In this document: piece by piece, positions 46,587-58,914 of the stretch
Position numbering within the stretch: position 1 is the stretch's first letter
Layout: every line of letters begins with the position of its first letter
Source: Panax quinquefolius
Taxonomy: Eukaryota > Streptophyta > Magnoliopsida > Apiales > Araliaceae
Length of the DNA stretch: 64,000 nucleotides
Assembly: GCA_020205615.1 (NCBI GenBank)
Contig: CM035160.1
Coordinates: 146,611,991-146,675,990, forward strand
Direction of reading: 5' to 3'
Program-made: the position numbers and the translations under genes
The notes under the pieces: model-generated
Databases searched by the model: none
The model's input: the letters and a program-made list of their open reading frames with translations, nothing else
What the model was told of the DNA's origin: nothing

Positions 46587-47609
46587 CTAATGGAGCCATG
46601 CCAATCTCGGCTTGATAAGCATTGTTGTAGGAAAACTCCACCAATGGTAAGAACTTATCCCAACTTCCCTGAAGTCAAGGACACAGAGTCTTAATAAATC
46701 TTCTAGAGTTTGAATAGTCCTCTCTGATTGTCCGTCCGTTTGAGGATGATATGCTGAACTAAATCGTAAATTCGTTCCCATAGCTTTTTGCAAACTAACC
46801 CAAAATCATGAAGTGAATCTTGGGTCTCGATCAGAAACTATGGATACTGGCATACCATGCAGTCTTACAATCTCGTTTATGTACATACGAGCAAGACGTT
46901 CAAGTGTATAAGTTTCTCGTATTGGTAAGAAGTGAGTAGACTTGGGCAATTTATCAACAATGACCCAAATTGCATCTATGCCTTGAGAAACCTTGGGAAG
47001 ACCAGTAATAAAATCCATGGTAATGTGCTACCACTTTCATTCTGGAATTTCAAGTGGTTGCAATGGACTTTTTGGTACTTGATCCTCCGCCTTGACTCGT
47101 TGACAAGTTAGACACCTTGAGATAAACAACGCTATCTCTCTCTTTATATTGCTCCACCAAAATGTATGACGAAGATCACGATACATTTTGGTACTCCCAG
47201 GATGGATTACAAACGGTGTGTTGTGCGCCTCCATCATGATTTTATACTTTAACTCAGGATCGTTAGGAACACAAAGTCTGGAGTTGACTCGAAGTATTCC
47301 TTCATCATCGATTCTTGCTTCCGACATAGCACCTTCTTTCACTTTCTTCCTCATACGCATCAGCTTCAGGTCTGTAGTTTGAGCAGCTTTAACTTTATCA
47401 ATTAAAGTCGGTTCTACTCGTATGTTCGCCATCATCACATGGGTCCCTGGAGTCTTTAACTCTATCTCCATCCTTTGCAAGTCACACAAAATGGGCCTTT
47501 GCGTTGACAATATCGCACTCGCACCCGCATATGATCTTCTACTCAATGCGTCAGCTACCACGTTCGCTTTTCCAGGATGGTATTGGATGGTATGATCATA
47601 ATTTTTCAA
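46587..47609 (-). pseudogene. Integrase zinc and catalytic domains
   Basis: Three frames in series. 47609-47037 has the RNase H tail (HPGKANVVADALSRR) and the HHCC zinc region (HPGSTKMYRDLRHTFWW, CLTCQRVKA). 47018-46806 carries MDFITGLPK and SDRDPRFTS, the first two catalytic acids. 46793-46587 has HPQTDGQSERTIQTLED with the third acid. Stops at about 47037 and 46806 split them, so no continuous enzyme is made. Confidence 0.92.
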
Positions 47610-47624
47610 CAGTTCAAGCCAACG

Positions 47625-48883
47625 TCATTGTCGCTTGTTGAGTTCCTTTTGAGTGAAGAAATATTTGAGACTTTTATGATCCGTAAAGATCTCCACTTTC
47701 TCCCCATACAAGTAATGCCTCCAAATCTTTAGTGCGAAGACAACAACTGTCAACTCTAGATTATGAGTAAGATAATTCCTCTCATATTCTTTGAGTTGTC
47801 GTGAGGCATAGGCTATGACTTTCCCATATTGCATGAGAACACATCCTAACCCTTTGCCCGAAGCATCACTGTAGATGACAAATCCCTCCGAACCAGATGG
47901 TATTGTCAGAACAGGTGCTGAAATGAGTCTCCTCTTGAGTTCTTGAAAACTCTTCTCACATTTCTCGCTCCAACCAAACTTTATATCTTTCTGAGTCAGC
48001 TGAGTTAGTGGAGTAGCGATTCGAGAAAATCCTTCCACGAATCTCCGATAATAGCCAGCTAAACCGAGAAAGCTACGTACTTTGGTCACTGATTTAGGTT
48101 GCTCCCAGCTTTGAATAGCTTCAATCTTTGCTGGGTCATTAGATATTCCATGACTTGATACCACGTGCCCCAAGGAATGCTACTTCCTCGCCGAACTCGC
48201 ATTTCTTCAACTTGGCATAAAGCTTATATTCACGAAGCTTTTGGAGTATCGACCTCAAGTGTTGCTTCATGATCTTCACGGGTTTTGGAATATATGAGGA
48301 TGTCATCAATAAAGACGACCACAAAGTGATCCAAATATTCCTTGAATACTCGGTTCATCATATCCATGAAGGTAGCGAGGAGCATTAGTCAATCCAAAAG
48401 ACATGACTAGGAATTCATAATGCCCGTGACGAGTTCTCGGCGTCGTCTTTGAATGTCACTTGGTTCTAATCTTCAATTGGTGATATCCTAACGACGAAGA
48501 TCAATCTTTGAAAAAATTTGGCTCCTTACAATCGTCAAACAGTCATCAATACGTGGCAATGGGTACCTATTTTTGATGGTGACATGATTCAACTCCCGAT
48601 AATTAATACAAAGTCGCATACTCCCATCTTTCTTCTTCACGAATAGAACAGGAGCACCCCAAGGAGAAGTACTAGGATGAATAAAGCCAATGTCTAACAA
48701 TTCCTGCAGTTGGGTCTTTAACTCCTGAAGTTCAATAGGAGCCATTCGATATGGGGCTTTGGAAATAGGTTTTGTACCGGGTTCAAGGTCGATACAAAAT
48801 TCAATTTCACGCTCTGGGGGTAGGCCAGGAAGTTCTTCACGGAATACATCAGAAAATTCATTAATAATAGAAATATCATTCAA
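47625..48883 (-). pseudogene. Reverse transcriptase and RNase H
   Basis: Frame 48883-48488 holds the RT start ([49 protein letters not shown]). After a stop and shifts, the [10 protein letters not shown] active-site box lies near 48283-48312. Frame 48173-47625 holds the RT thumb ([19 protein letters not shown]) and RNase H ([21 protein letters not shown]). At least three breaks are present. Confidence 0.93.
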
Positions 48884-48884
48884 A

Positions 48885-49330
48885 ACTCACGTATTTTTGT
48901 TTAGATCCGTGATATGAGCTAAGAAAGCTTGACATCCATTTTTCAATAAATGAATAGCTTTATGGCTTGAGATGACAGTGATTGATTTTAATGGTTTGGT
49001 TGCTTGAATTCACATAATAGGTTGGTTAGGAATATGAAAGCTAATAACCTTACAAAAATAATGAATTTTTGCATGATGAGTAGTTAACCAATCAATCCCT
49101 AGAATTACATCAAATGCAAGTATTTTCAATGAAATAAGATCGACAGGTAATGTGAGGGTACCGATTTAAACCAAATAAGACTTATAAACAGTGGATGTAA
49201 TGAAGGTTTCTCCCAACGGAGTTTCAACAGATAAGTCAAAGTCCAATTTCTCTGGAGTCAAATTTAAATGTTGAGCGCAAGTAGGAGAAATAAAAGAAAG
49301 GGTAGAACCGGTATCAAATAAGGTATAAAC
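48885..49330 (-). pseudogene. Retroviral-type aspartic protease
   Basis: LFDTGSTLSFIS (about 49290-49325) is the catalytic DTG motif. DVILGIDWLTTHHAKIHY (about 49080-49130) is the conserved C-terminal pattern. A stop (TAA, 49166-49168) lies between them, and two more follow. Confidence 0.9.
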
Positions 49331-50571
49331 TTCGCTAGAGTTTATGATAAGCTTACCCGTGATGACCTCATTCGGGTTTCTTGCTTTTTGGGAGGTCGCA
49401 ACAAACGCTCTCCCTTGCACTACCGACTTTGACTTTTCTGGGACTGCTTTTGGTGCCTCCATCCTAGTTGAACTTGTCTTCGGTGAACGACAAAATTGGG
49501 CTAGGTGACCTTCTCTTCCACAGTTATAACATGCTTTGGACGACATTGCACAGTTTGGACTGATGTGTCCCTCCCCTCCGCATTTGAAGCATATGATAGG
49601 TGGTCGTTCTCCTTCCTTAACGACAGGTGCTGGTGCTGACGTCTTTCCATCATTGTCTAATCTCCTCTTCTTGAAATATCCATTCTTATTGTTTTGGCCC
49701 TGATTACCACCGAAGTGGTTACCATTTCTAGCCTGTTGATTTCCTCTACGTTTGTTGTCACCGCTTCGATGACTGCTTTCACTAGTATTATCACTTTGCC
49801 GGTTGCTATCTTTTGGTTGGGATGACTCATTATCACGCTCTAATAACTGAGCCCTATTAACAACATCTGAATACAAACACAGATTATGAGAGATAAGATA
49901 TTGACGTATCTCAGGTTTCAAACCTCTTAAAAACATTCGCGTCATTCTCTCCTCATTATCAACCAAATGGGACGCAAACCGGGACAACTCGACAAACTTG
50001 GCTTCGTACTGCGATACGGTCATGTTGTTTTGTTCTAGCTTGATGAACTCTACCTCTTTCATGTGAAGAATACTTTCGGGAAAGTACTTGTCGTTGAACA
50101 GTTCTTGGAACTTCTCCCAAGACATCTTCATCTGGGCGGGTTGAGTCGCTTTCTGATTTCCACCAATAATCGCCTCCTCGCGCATAACATGAAGGTGGCA
50201 AAAGGAACCTTTTGCTCCTCGGAGCATCTCAATACATCAAATATCTTGTTGATCAGCTTAATCCACGTCTCTATCTTAAGTGGTTTTGGCTCTCCAAAAA
50301 ACTCTGGTGGTCCCAATTCCTTAAACTGCTTGGCGGTGACCGTCCGAAAGTTGCTAGTGTTTCCACCTACATTTTGGACAGGAGCCGCTCTCGCCTGATG
50401 TTGCATGAATTGCATGAAGCCTCGAAACATTCCATCGTTCATCATTTGATCAGTGTTGTTGTTTGCCTGAGGATTGTCGCCTTCCTGATGCACATTATCC
50501 TGATTATTGATCTGCGAAGACTCAACGGTCTCCTATGCTCCATTGATGTTCTCAACATTCTCGGATGTCAT
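49331..50571 (-). pseudogene. gag (capsid and nucleocapsid)
   Basis: ATG at 50571 (MTSENVENING) with TAG at codon 12. Capsid words include KQFKELGPPEFFGEP, KIFDVLRCSEEQKVPF and, after a frameshift near 50180-50200, MSWEKFQELFNDKYFPES, FIKLEQNNMTVSQYEAKF and RMTRMFLRGLKPEIRQYL. Two CCHC zinc knuckles follow: CFKCGGEGHISPNC and CYNCGREGHLAQFC (about 49490-49600). Confidence 0.93.
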
Positions 50572-50744
50572 TTTCAAAAACTGCCACAAAACAAGAGTTA
50601 AATAACATATCAAATATTATCCCTATACTCTGACCGACCAATTAAATACCAAATAAACTTAGGTAGGTCATACTAGCGAAAAAATTCCCCGTCTCTCCCC
50701 TCCTAGATCTTATCTCACATCTCAGCCAGGGATTATATTCCTAA

Positions 50745-50756
50745 GCTTTGATAAGA
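50745..50756 (-). other. Primer binding site, decayed
   Basis: Minus strand TCTTATCAAAGC, three mismatches to TGGTATCAGAGC. Confidence 0.8.
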
Positions 50757-50758
50757 AC

Positions 50759-51501
50759 TGTGACGCCCCAAAAATAGGTATACATCACCTATTCTAAGTC
50801 GCCAAATACATGGTATAGAATACAAATACAATCTTAATTTTACAATAAGAGAGCTGTGAGTTTTAATACAAATACTGTCTTCTAGACAATATCCACTCTC
50901 AGAATAAGTCCTCATTACATTTATTGTCACACTATTTAACAGAATAATGAGGACTACTAGCTAATACTATCATCCAGACCATCACTCTGTTCCCCGACTC
51001 GTCCCAGCTACGTTCTCATTTCCTGAAGAGAACAGTGAAAGAAAGGGTGAGCTCAACTAGCCCAGTAAGAAATATTATAACTAAGATAACGCAGAATAAA
51101 TTATCATTACTCTTCAACAATGTTAAACTGATAATATACAATAGACATCAAGTTTAAATGCAGCGGAACAAGCAATCCATTAAAAGAGTCAAGTAGAGAA
51201 TAAAATCTACTAACTTTTATGATTTAAAAGGTTAAGAAATAATACCCGTTACCGTAAAAGAAACTGGATATAGGAAAAGAAAGTTAGCAGACTTCTCTTC
51301 TTCTTTCTCTCTATAATTTTCTCTCTCTAGAGTTTCAGTGAATTCGTAAGAAATAATGAAGGAATGAACTTCTATTTATAGAAGAATGGACTGCATAGTA
51401 GCTAATTCCTGAACGGTCCAGATTGATTTACTTTTAAAAGGACGGTCCAGACTGATTTAATAAAATATTCTAATAAAACAAAACTTTTAAATAAAATATA
51501 A

Positions 51502-51534
<33 letters not shown>

Positions 51535-51595
51535 ATGTATAATGAAAATTCACTATTTCCCATGATCCTCCCAACTCCACCACTTCGCACATCCT

Positions 51596-51631
<36 letters not shown>

Positions 51632-51728
51632 CCCAACCAAATTCCCCCCACCCAAAGTCTTCACTTTTGCATCAAATATATATATAAATATATAATACAT
51701 ATATATATATATATACAAAACATAACAT

Positions 51729-51765
<37 letters not shown>

Positions 51766-52344
51766 TACCTTACACGGAAACCAACTCCCTCCTGTGACAT
51801 CCTCCCATTTCTTCCACACATGGGCCCCACAGTGGGGCCCCACAGTGGGCCCCCACCTATTATTAAATAATTTTCTATCAATTATTTTGAAAATGGGTAA
51901 ATGGGGGTCTATAAAATAAGCAAAATTCACAACAATTACTATAACAATAATTGAACAAAACTGAGTGACTTCTCACGTAAGCATCAATAATCAATACCGT
52001 GTGCTAATATGCAACCACGCCAGACATCGTACTTTTACTACCGAGTAGTTCAACAGTATTAACGGAAAAACTTCTGCCGTTATTTTCATAAAAATATTTT
52101 TGTCGTTTTCTCAGTCCGACAATAATTCCATTATGGAGTCCACCAATGATTGTACCGTCGTACGGATATTCCCTGACAAAAAGAATATTTCCCGACCAAT
52201 CGAATATAATATGACAACTTGCATACTTTGCAAAATTTGTAAATATTACCCACAACTATAACATTATATCAAATTTATTTTATAATATTCAAAAATGATA
52301 TTTATAGAAAATTCATTTTTATTCATAAAAGTTGGGGTCTTACA
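50759..52344 (-). repeat. 5' LTR, 1.6 kb, internally deleted
   Basis: Collinear with the 3' LTR but lacks about 1.07 kb equal to 43701-44769 (all stem-loops and the hairpin array); the join is at 51230-51234 (AAAAGGTTAAGAAATAAT). It keeps the TATA-type motif (51374-51383) and shorter (TA)n tracts (51499-51535, 51598-51628, 51697-51713, 51733-51764). Confidence 0.9.
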
Positions 52345-52425
52345 ATGTATATTACTCGTTTCTTCCCTGCTAGTTCTAGACTCATATCTCCGTCAGCGAC
52401 CATATCCCTAAGCTCTGATACCATT
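52345..52425 (-). mobile_element. Minimal internal region, right part of split copy
   Basis: Continues 43018-43226 after the target duplication ATGTA; includes a perfect primer site (52412-52423, minus TGGTATCAGAGC) next to LTR 3. Confidence 0.9.
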
Positions 52426-52616
52426 TGTGACGCCCCCAAAATAGGTCTACACGAACCATTATGAGTCGCCAGATATCATACTATAAAAATCAAATATAAA
52501 CTTCATTTATACAATTGTTGAACTGTCGTATAGAATACGACCACAGTTAACTGTGTGTTTTAATACAAATGTATGTAACTCTCATGGTGCCTCGACCACA
52601 ACCTTACAATTGTACT

Positions 52617-52985
52617 TTACATAAAAGTATAGTCAAAAACTGTTTTAGAAATTAAAATCATTGGGAAGTGCTCAAGGAAACCTTCGTACATGGGAGGCCA
52701 TACGTCTAGGTTATGATAGATATCATATGTCCACAAAATTATCCTTGGTTGACCCAATAGACCCCAAAGAAAAATGAGAAGATTACTATCATCTTCTTTC
52801 CAATGGTGAGTCTTCTCTTGACATATAACTATCTCCATTGTCTTCAAGTGAAAATTATATTTCAAATAAACTCCAAGATCATATAGGTAGTGCTCGTAGA
52901 TATACTCAGCAAGTGGATGTGCACAATCCTGTCGTATGATAACACGAGGTTGTATGTCATTAGACATCTTGTATGATAGTGGCAA
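52617..52985 (-). CDS. 122-codon ORF inside LTR, unknown, second intact copy
   Basis: Differs from the 35059-35427 product at about ten residues (for example VIIRQDCAHPLAEYIYEHY against VIIRQSCAHPLAEYIYEYY) with no stop or indel. Placement 190 bp from the LTR end is identical. No known domain is recognised. Two intact copies among four is suggestive but not proof of coding. Confidence 0.45.
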   Translation of the reverse strand: MPLSYKMSNDIQPRVIIRQDCAHPLAEYIYEHYLYDLGVYLKYNFHLKTMEIVICQEKTHHWKEDDSNLLIFLWGLLGQPRIILWTYDIYHNLDVWPPMYEGFLEHFPMILISKTVFDYTFM

Positions 52986-55259
52986 AACACCCTTCCAAAG
53001 TTGGGTTCACCTCACCCTATTCGGTTCACCAAAATTAAATATCAAATGACGTATACAATACGACACACTTATCTTAAGTTCTCAATAAAATTATTTTCAC
53101 ACTATTTAGGGAGAACCTCAACAGCTATAGACCACCGTTCTATTCCCCTGTTATCCCCGCTCGACCCAGCTACACTCTTATTACATGAAAGGAATTGTGA
53201 AGCAAAAGGGTGAGCACAACTAGCCCAGTAAAGAATATCATAACTAAAGATAATTTAATTATCTATAGCTTTCGTTAATAATAAATCAGAGATTTAGATC
53301 ATGGTAGATGATAAAACTTTTCAACCATAGTTGCAGCGGAACGAGCAATCCATTAAAAGAGTAAAATAAACCATCAGGTCTATTATCTTCTACATGTTAA
53401 AACTCCACCAATAATGTTTTATCCCTGTAACATCAATCAACAATTCCTATCCACAATCATATGAATAACTCATAATCATAATTGTGATTCTGAATTCCTT
53501 TTCGCACCAAGGACGAAGATAATTTTCATCACCTATCTTCACCAGAAACATCAAAAATCATGGTTATACCAAATCACAATTCCTGCTCATAATCATACTA
53601 ATAAATTCATCATTGCACTACGGCCAACAATATACAACTGTATAACCAATAATGCTGAGACTCAGCTTAATAGTATCACGAGCACGAATTATCCATGCAC
53701 TACGGGCCAAGGATATTCGTGTTTTCAATTACGGTCATGATTATACCGAATGATCCCTTTTCATAATAATACCAAGTACATCTATGTACTACGGGCCAAA
53801 GATGACTTTTACCACATCATTTGTAACATTACGGTCATGATTATACCGAATAATCCTTGGTCATAATCATACCAAGTCCATCTATGCACTACAGGTCACA
53901 GATGACTTTCAACATAATATAAACATGAGAATAATGACAATGATATAAAGAATCAATCAAATGAGATAAAGGATAAATATTAAACATTTATAATACAATT
54001 TATCCAACGTTCAATAATAACCAAATGTTATCAATCACTTAATAATCTCATAATCTAATATCATTAATATTATAACAATATTTTAATCATTTCTTAAACT
54101 TATAAACAATTTATTTCAATTGTTTACACTTTATCAAATAATGCATTTAATCATTAAAAAAATGTTATACTCATAAGATTTCATCACCCATGATCAAATC
54201 CCTTATCAAAAATTTGAATATACCCTATATAGGATTCCCAAGCCATAAAATCCTATTTTCTAATTTTGTTACTTCACATAACATATTTAATTCATTTACT
54301 TATAACTAGATTATTTTCATGAAAAATACCAAATCAGTCCCAAAAATATTTCTTTTCTGGGATTTAGCAGAATATATTCCCATATTGAACATATATTTTA
54401 CTCGGAATTTTTAAAATTCATTTACTATTTTTCAAAAATCAATTTCTAATTAATTCCTTAAGAAATTAGCTACCTCAAGTTTAACTCCCAAATCTTGGCA
54501 GGATCTTACATATGTTAACGTGAGCTTCCAGTTTAAATTTCATGGTTATCGGAGTTATAGAACTCCGGTTATAGCATTTATCGTCGGAAAAACCTAAATA
54601 TTGAAATAGTCATAACTTGCTCATTTTAAGTTGGAATGAGCTCATTTTTGGTCAGGAGGTACTTTATACAATATATTTTCATGTCCCAAAAGGGCAGAAT
54701 TTTTCTCACATTTTAAGTGACCAAAAATGCCCTTTTAAATTTCTGGGCAGTAGCTATTTAGTAATTTGCTGTTTTTGACTCCTTTGCTAAAATCAGTCCA
54801 CACGAAAATCTACAACACATTTTCTAGTGATTCCACCTGGATAAGTTAGAAAACTCATACATCTAACTCTAGAACTTGACCACACTCAAAAATTCAAAAT
54901 ATAATAGTAGATACGGTCAATTGAATTTCATGTTCCATTTTCACCAAAATCTGATTTTTCAACCCTTTGTGATTTCTAAGAAACTTTCATGTTTTCACAT
55001 AATAACCAACATAACTCATCATAACACTTACTAATACTACATATACCTATGATTTTCATCAGTCCAATGCTTTTATTATGACTTTCATCATAATCAACAG
55101 TCCAATGCTTATATTATGATTTTCCAGAATTTTTGTGGGTCAGAAAAATTACGAAACTGCAAATGGATTTTCACCCGCCATGAGGTAATCCACGTAAACA
55201 AATCATTACCATAATTTAGTAAGGAATGAAATACAAAGGATCATTCACCATGAATGTGG

Positions 55260-55590
55260 TAATCCACATAGACAAAGTTATTCCAATGAATAATAAAGAA
55301 TGGAATAATGAAAGAATTCTCCATGCATGCGAAAAGATCGCATGCATGTGGAGTTATTCCCAACATAATAATAAATAATGGAATCGGTCATGCGTAATGC
55401 ATGCATGAGATATTCCAACAGAATAATAAATAATGGAATAATAGAAGAATTTCACCATGTATGCAGTACTTCGCATAGACAGGTTATTTCAACATAATAA
55501 TAAAGAATAAAATAATAGAAGAATTTCACCCAGTGTAGGGTAGTCCGCGTATACAGGTTATTCCAACAGAATAATAAAAAATGGAATAAC
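55260..55590 (-). repeat. Hairpin array in LTR 3
   Basis: Same units and order as LTR 2; the first units differ at CAG words (AATGAATAAT for AACAGAATAAT). Confidence 0.75.
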
Positions 55591-57104
55591 AGAAGTTCTC
55601 TTCATGAATACAAAAGAAATAATACCCCTTACGAGTACAACAAATAATATCCCTTACCTTAATAGGAAATTGGATACCGCAATATTGTAGTAACAAAAGT
55701 TTTTTCTTCTTTCTCTCTTATTCTCTCTATTCTTTCTCGCTCTATAGCTTTAGTGAATTCGTGAAAAATAATGAAGGAATGAGCTTTTATTTATAAGCTT
55801 GGTAGAGTAAGGGTAAAATAGTTTTTTTGCCATAATTTATGACATCATCACTTACATAATCGATCATATGACATCATTGCTTACATCATCAATCATATGA
55901 CATCATTGATTACATCATCCTTCCGATGACATCATTGCTTACCTCATCATTTCGATGACATCATCGCTTACATCATCAGAATTCAAATTCAATTTCTTCT
56001 CTTTCACCTCATTTTACTTTTATACCATGAATTTACTATAATAATGTGACGCCCCCAAAATTAGGTATACGTCACCCATCTTGGGTCGCCACTTACATGG
56101 TGCGTAATTTAAATACAACTTACTAATATAAGCGTATAGTGTACAATACGACATAAATCGTGAGTTTGAATACAAATATTGTCTACTAGATATTATACAA
56201 ACTCAAAAGGAGTCCTCATTACAATTATTATCACATTATTTCACGAAATAGTGAGGACTACTAATGCTATCCTCTGGACCATTACTCCGCTTCCCAGGCT
56301 AAGTCCCTAGCTATGTTCTCATTTCACTAAGAGAATGAAAGTGAAAGAAAAGGTGAGCTCAACTAGCCCAATAAAAATATTATAACTAAGATAATGCGAA
56401 ATAAATTATCAATAGTCTTCAACAATGTTAAACGATAAAATACAATAGACAACCAGCTTTAATCTGCGGCTGAATAATATCAATCCATTAAAAGAGTCAA
56501 GTAGAAAATAAAGTCTACTATCTTTTAGGTTTTAAAAGGTTTTCATCAATTTTTATCATTAAGACTCGGTTTAATGAATAAACCACAATATCTAATCATC
56601 CTCATACCCACGGTCAAGGATTTTCATCAAATTATCAATGGTCATGACTATACTCGAATCACCCCGGTCATAATCATACCAAAACTATCCATCAATTGCA
56701 TGACAAGCCACCGAGGACTTTTGTCACATCATTTATATCAAGCCATGATTATACTTAAGAATGATCCTCGATCATAATCATACTAAGTTCATCTATGCAC
56801 GTAAGCCAAAGATAACATAATATAACATGAGGATGATGACAATGACATAATAATTCAATAAAACAAGTTCAAGAATTATTTTATCCGAGAATTATTAACG
56901 TCAAATTGTCAACAAGATCTTTGTTTTGTAGAGTAAAATTCAAGAATGATCGGAAGAATATTTCCATGAAAAGATCTTTGATGAAACGCAAATATCGAGG
57001 ATATTCTACTAATTTCATGGAGTATAGAAGTCAAAGTTTTAACCAAACTGGGTATAATAAAGAATGGAATAACAAAAGAAATCACCATGCATGCGGTACT
57101 TCAT

Positions 57105-57525
57105 ATGCAAAGTTATTCCAACGAGAATAATAAAATCGGAACCGGTCGGTGAAATTCACACCCGACGTGATGATCAAATGAATAACAAATGCTTTGAATA
57201 ATAAATAATGGAACCAGTCCGTGTAAACACACGAGCATGGATATTCCAATGTAATAATAAATACGGAATAATAAACAATGGAACCAGGTCCGGTGTAAAA
57301 CACACAGACAGGATATTCCAACAGAATAATAAAGAATGGAATAACAGAAGAAGATCACCAAGTATAGGGGATTCCACGTATACAGGTTATTCCAATAGAA
57401 TAAATAAGAATGGAATAATATAAGGATTTCACCAAGTATAGGGTATATCAACATTATCTGAGGTTATGTATAAAGGGTATGCCACTTTTACAAGTTATTC
57501 CAACAGAATAATAATGAATGGAATA
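57105..57525 (-). repeat. Hairpin array in 56045-58786 LTR
   Basis: About six units; a perfect TTATTCCA...TGGAATAA pair occurs in the units near 57310-57345 and 57490-57530. Confidence 0.7.
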
Positions 57526-57884
57526 ACAGAAGTTCTCTTCATGAATAAGAAAGAATAACACCCCTTACGGGTACAACAAATAATATCCCTTACCTTAGAA
57601 GAACTGAATATTGGAAAAGTGAAGTAGGAGAATACTTATCTTCTTTCTCTCTATAGTTTCTCTCTCTGGAGTTTCAGTGAATTCGTAAGAAATAATGAAG
57701 GAATGAGCTTTCTATTTATAGAAAAACTGAGGGTGGCTCTTGGTCTTAACGAAGGGTCAAAATGACTCTTGGTAATGTTGAAGAGACAACTACTATTTCT
57801 GAAGGGTAATTAACCCTTGGAACAAGAAGAGGCAATTAACTCTTGGTAATATTGAAGGGACAACTCTACTATTTCATGAAGGGT

Positions 57885-58105
57885 AATTACTATTGACGAA
57901 GGTAATTACTATTGACGAAGGTAATTACTATTGAAGAAGGTAATTACTATTCACAAAGGTAATTACTATTGACGAAGGTAATTACTATTGAAGAAGGTAA
58001 TTACTATTCACAAAGGTAATTACTATTGACGAAGGTAAATACTATTGACGAAGGTAAATACTATTGTGAAGGTAATTACTATTCACAAAGGTAATTACTA
58101 TTGAT
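57885..58105. repeat. 20-bp tandem repeat, about 11 copies
   Basis: Unit GAAGGTAATTACTATTGAC with variants ending GAA or CAC. It lies 170-390 bp upstream of the LTR TATA motif and is absent from the other LTRs here. Confidence 0.9.
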
Positions 58106-58788
58106 GAAGAGACTCTTAGATGATGACATATGGGCCCCCATAAAATAATCAAACTTACCACAAACGCGTCTGCATAATGACTCTTTATATACATCAAGGA
58201 TTGAATAAATATTACCACAAATCATTTTATTTTTAATCAACACATTTTTAATCTTTCAACAATTATTAATCATTTATAACTTGTCGTCTCAATTAATAAT
58301 ATAACATATTATCTGAGATGATCTTGTGACAATAATTGAATCAATAATATAAGAGATATGATCAAAGATTCTTGTAGCAATAATTGAGTATAGCTAAGTG
58401 ACTTCTCACGTAAGCATCAATAATCAATACCGTGTCTTCTTATATGAACCACGCCGACATTCTTGTAGTTTTACCACCGGGTAGTTCAACGGTTTTAACG
58501 GTAACACCTCTGTAGTTATTTTTATAGAAAGATAATTTTGTGCGTCGTTTTCTAACTACGACAATACTTCCATTAATAGGGGTCCACTAATGATTGAGCC
58601 GTCGTCTAATATTCCCCGAAAAAAAGAATATTCCCAGACCAAACGAATATTTTATAACAACTTTCTTACTTTGCAAAATTTATAAATATTACCCACAACT
58701 ATAACATTATATCAAATTTATTCCATAATATTCAAAAATAATATTTATAGAAAATTCATCTTTATTTATAAAAGCTCGGGTCTTACTG

Positions 58789-58801
58789 ATCTCCCTTCTT
58801 A
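58789..58801 (-). other. Polypurine tract
   Basis: Minus strand AAGAAGGGAGAT next to the LTR start, which is slightly altered (TCTTACTG for TCTTACA). Confidence 0.75.
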
Positions 58802-58914
58802 TGAAATTTAGCCCCTCGAAATTAGGGTACGATACTGATATGATAAAGAGGCGAGGATACCTTGAATACCTTTATCGTTAAAATATTAAATTCATCTTCT
58901 GAATCGCGAAAGAT

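Larger units (their letters stand above)
43227..52344 (-). mobile_element. Ty3/gypsy chromovirus (Tekay/Del-type), full length but broken
   Basis: Flanked by ATGTA at 43222-43226 and 52345-52349. The 5' LTR is 50759-52344, the 3' LTR 43227-45926. Order on the minus strand is gag, protease, reverse transcriptase, RNase H, integrase, chromodomain: Ty3 order. Integrase followed by a chromodomain with long LTRs fits the Tekay/Del clade. Stops and frameshifts interrupt every region. It is the best guide to the ancestor that mobilised the derivatives in this window. Confidence 0.95.
52426..56044 (-). mobile_element. Long LTR 3, interrupted
   Basis: Ends (minus strand) GGGGGCGTCACA at 52426; collinear with LTR 2. 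It is cut at 56044 (TTTACTATAATAA), whose partner in LTR 2 continues at about 42600 with TGTTACCATTC. Its U3 start should lie beyond 64000. It carries the hairpin array (55260-55590), the shared block (53930-55130) and the U3 repeats (55845-55975). Confidence 0.88.
56045..58786 (-). repeat. 3' LTR with 20-bp U3 repeats
   Basis: Minus strand from 58786 to GGGGGCGTCACA at 56045. TATA-type CTATAAATAG at 57711-57720, hairpin array 57105-57525, stem-loops 56590-56810. The U3 carries the tandem repeat at 57885-58105. Confidence 0.85.
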
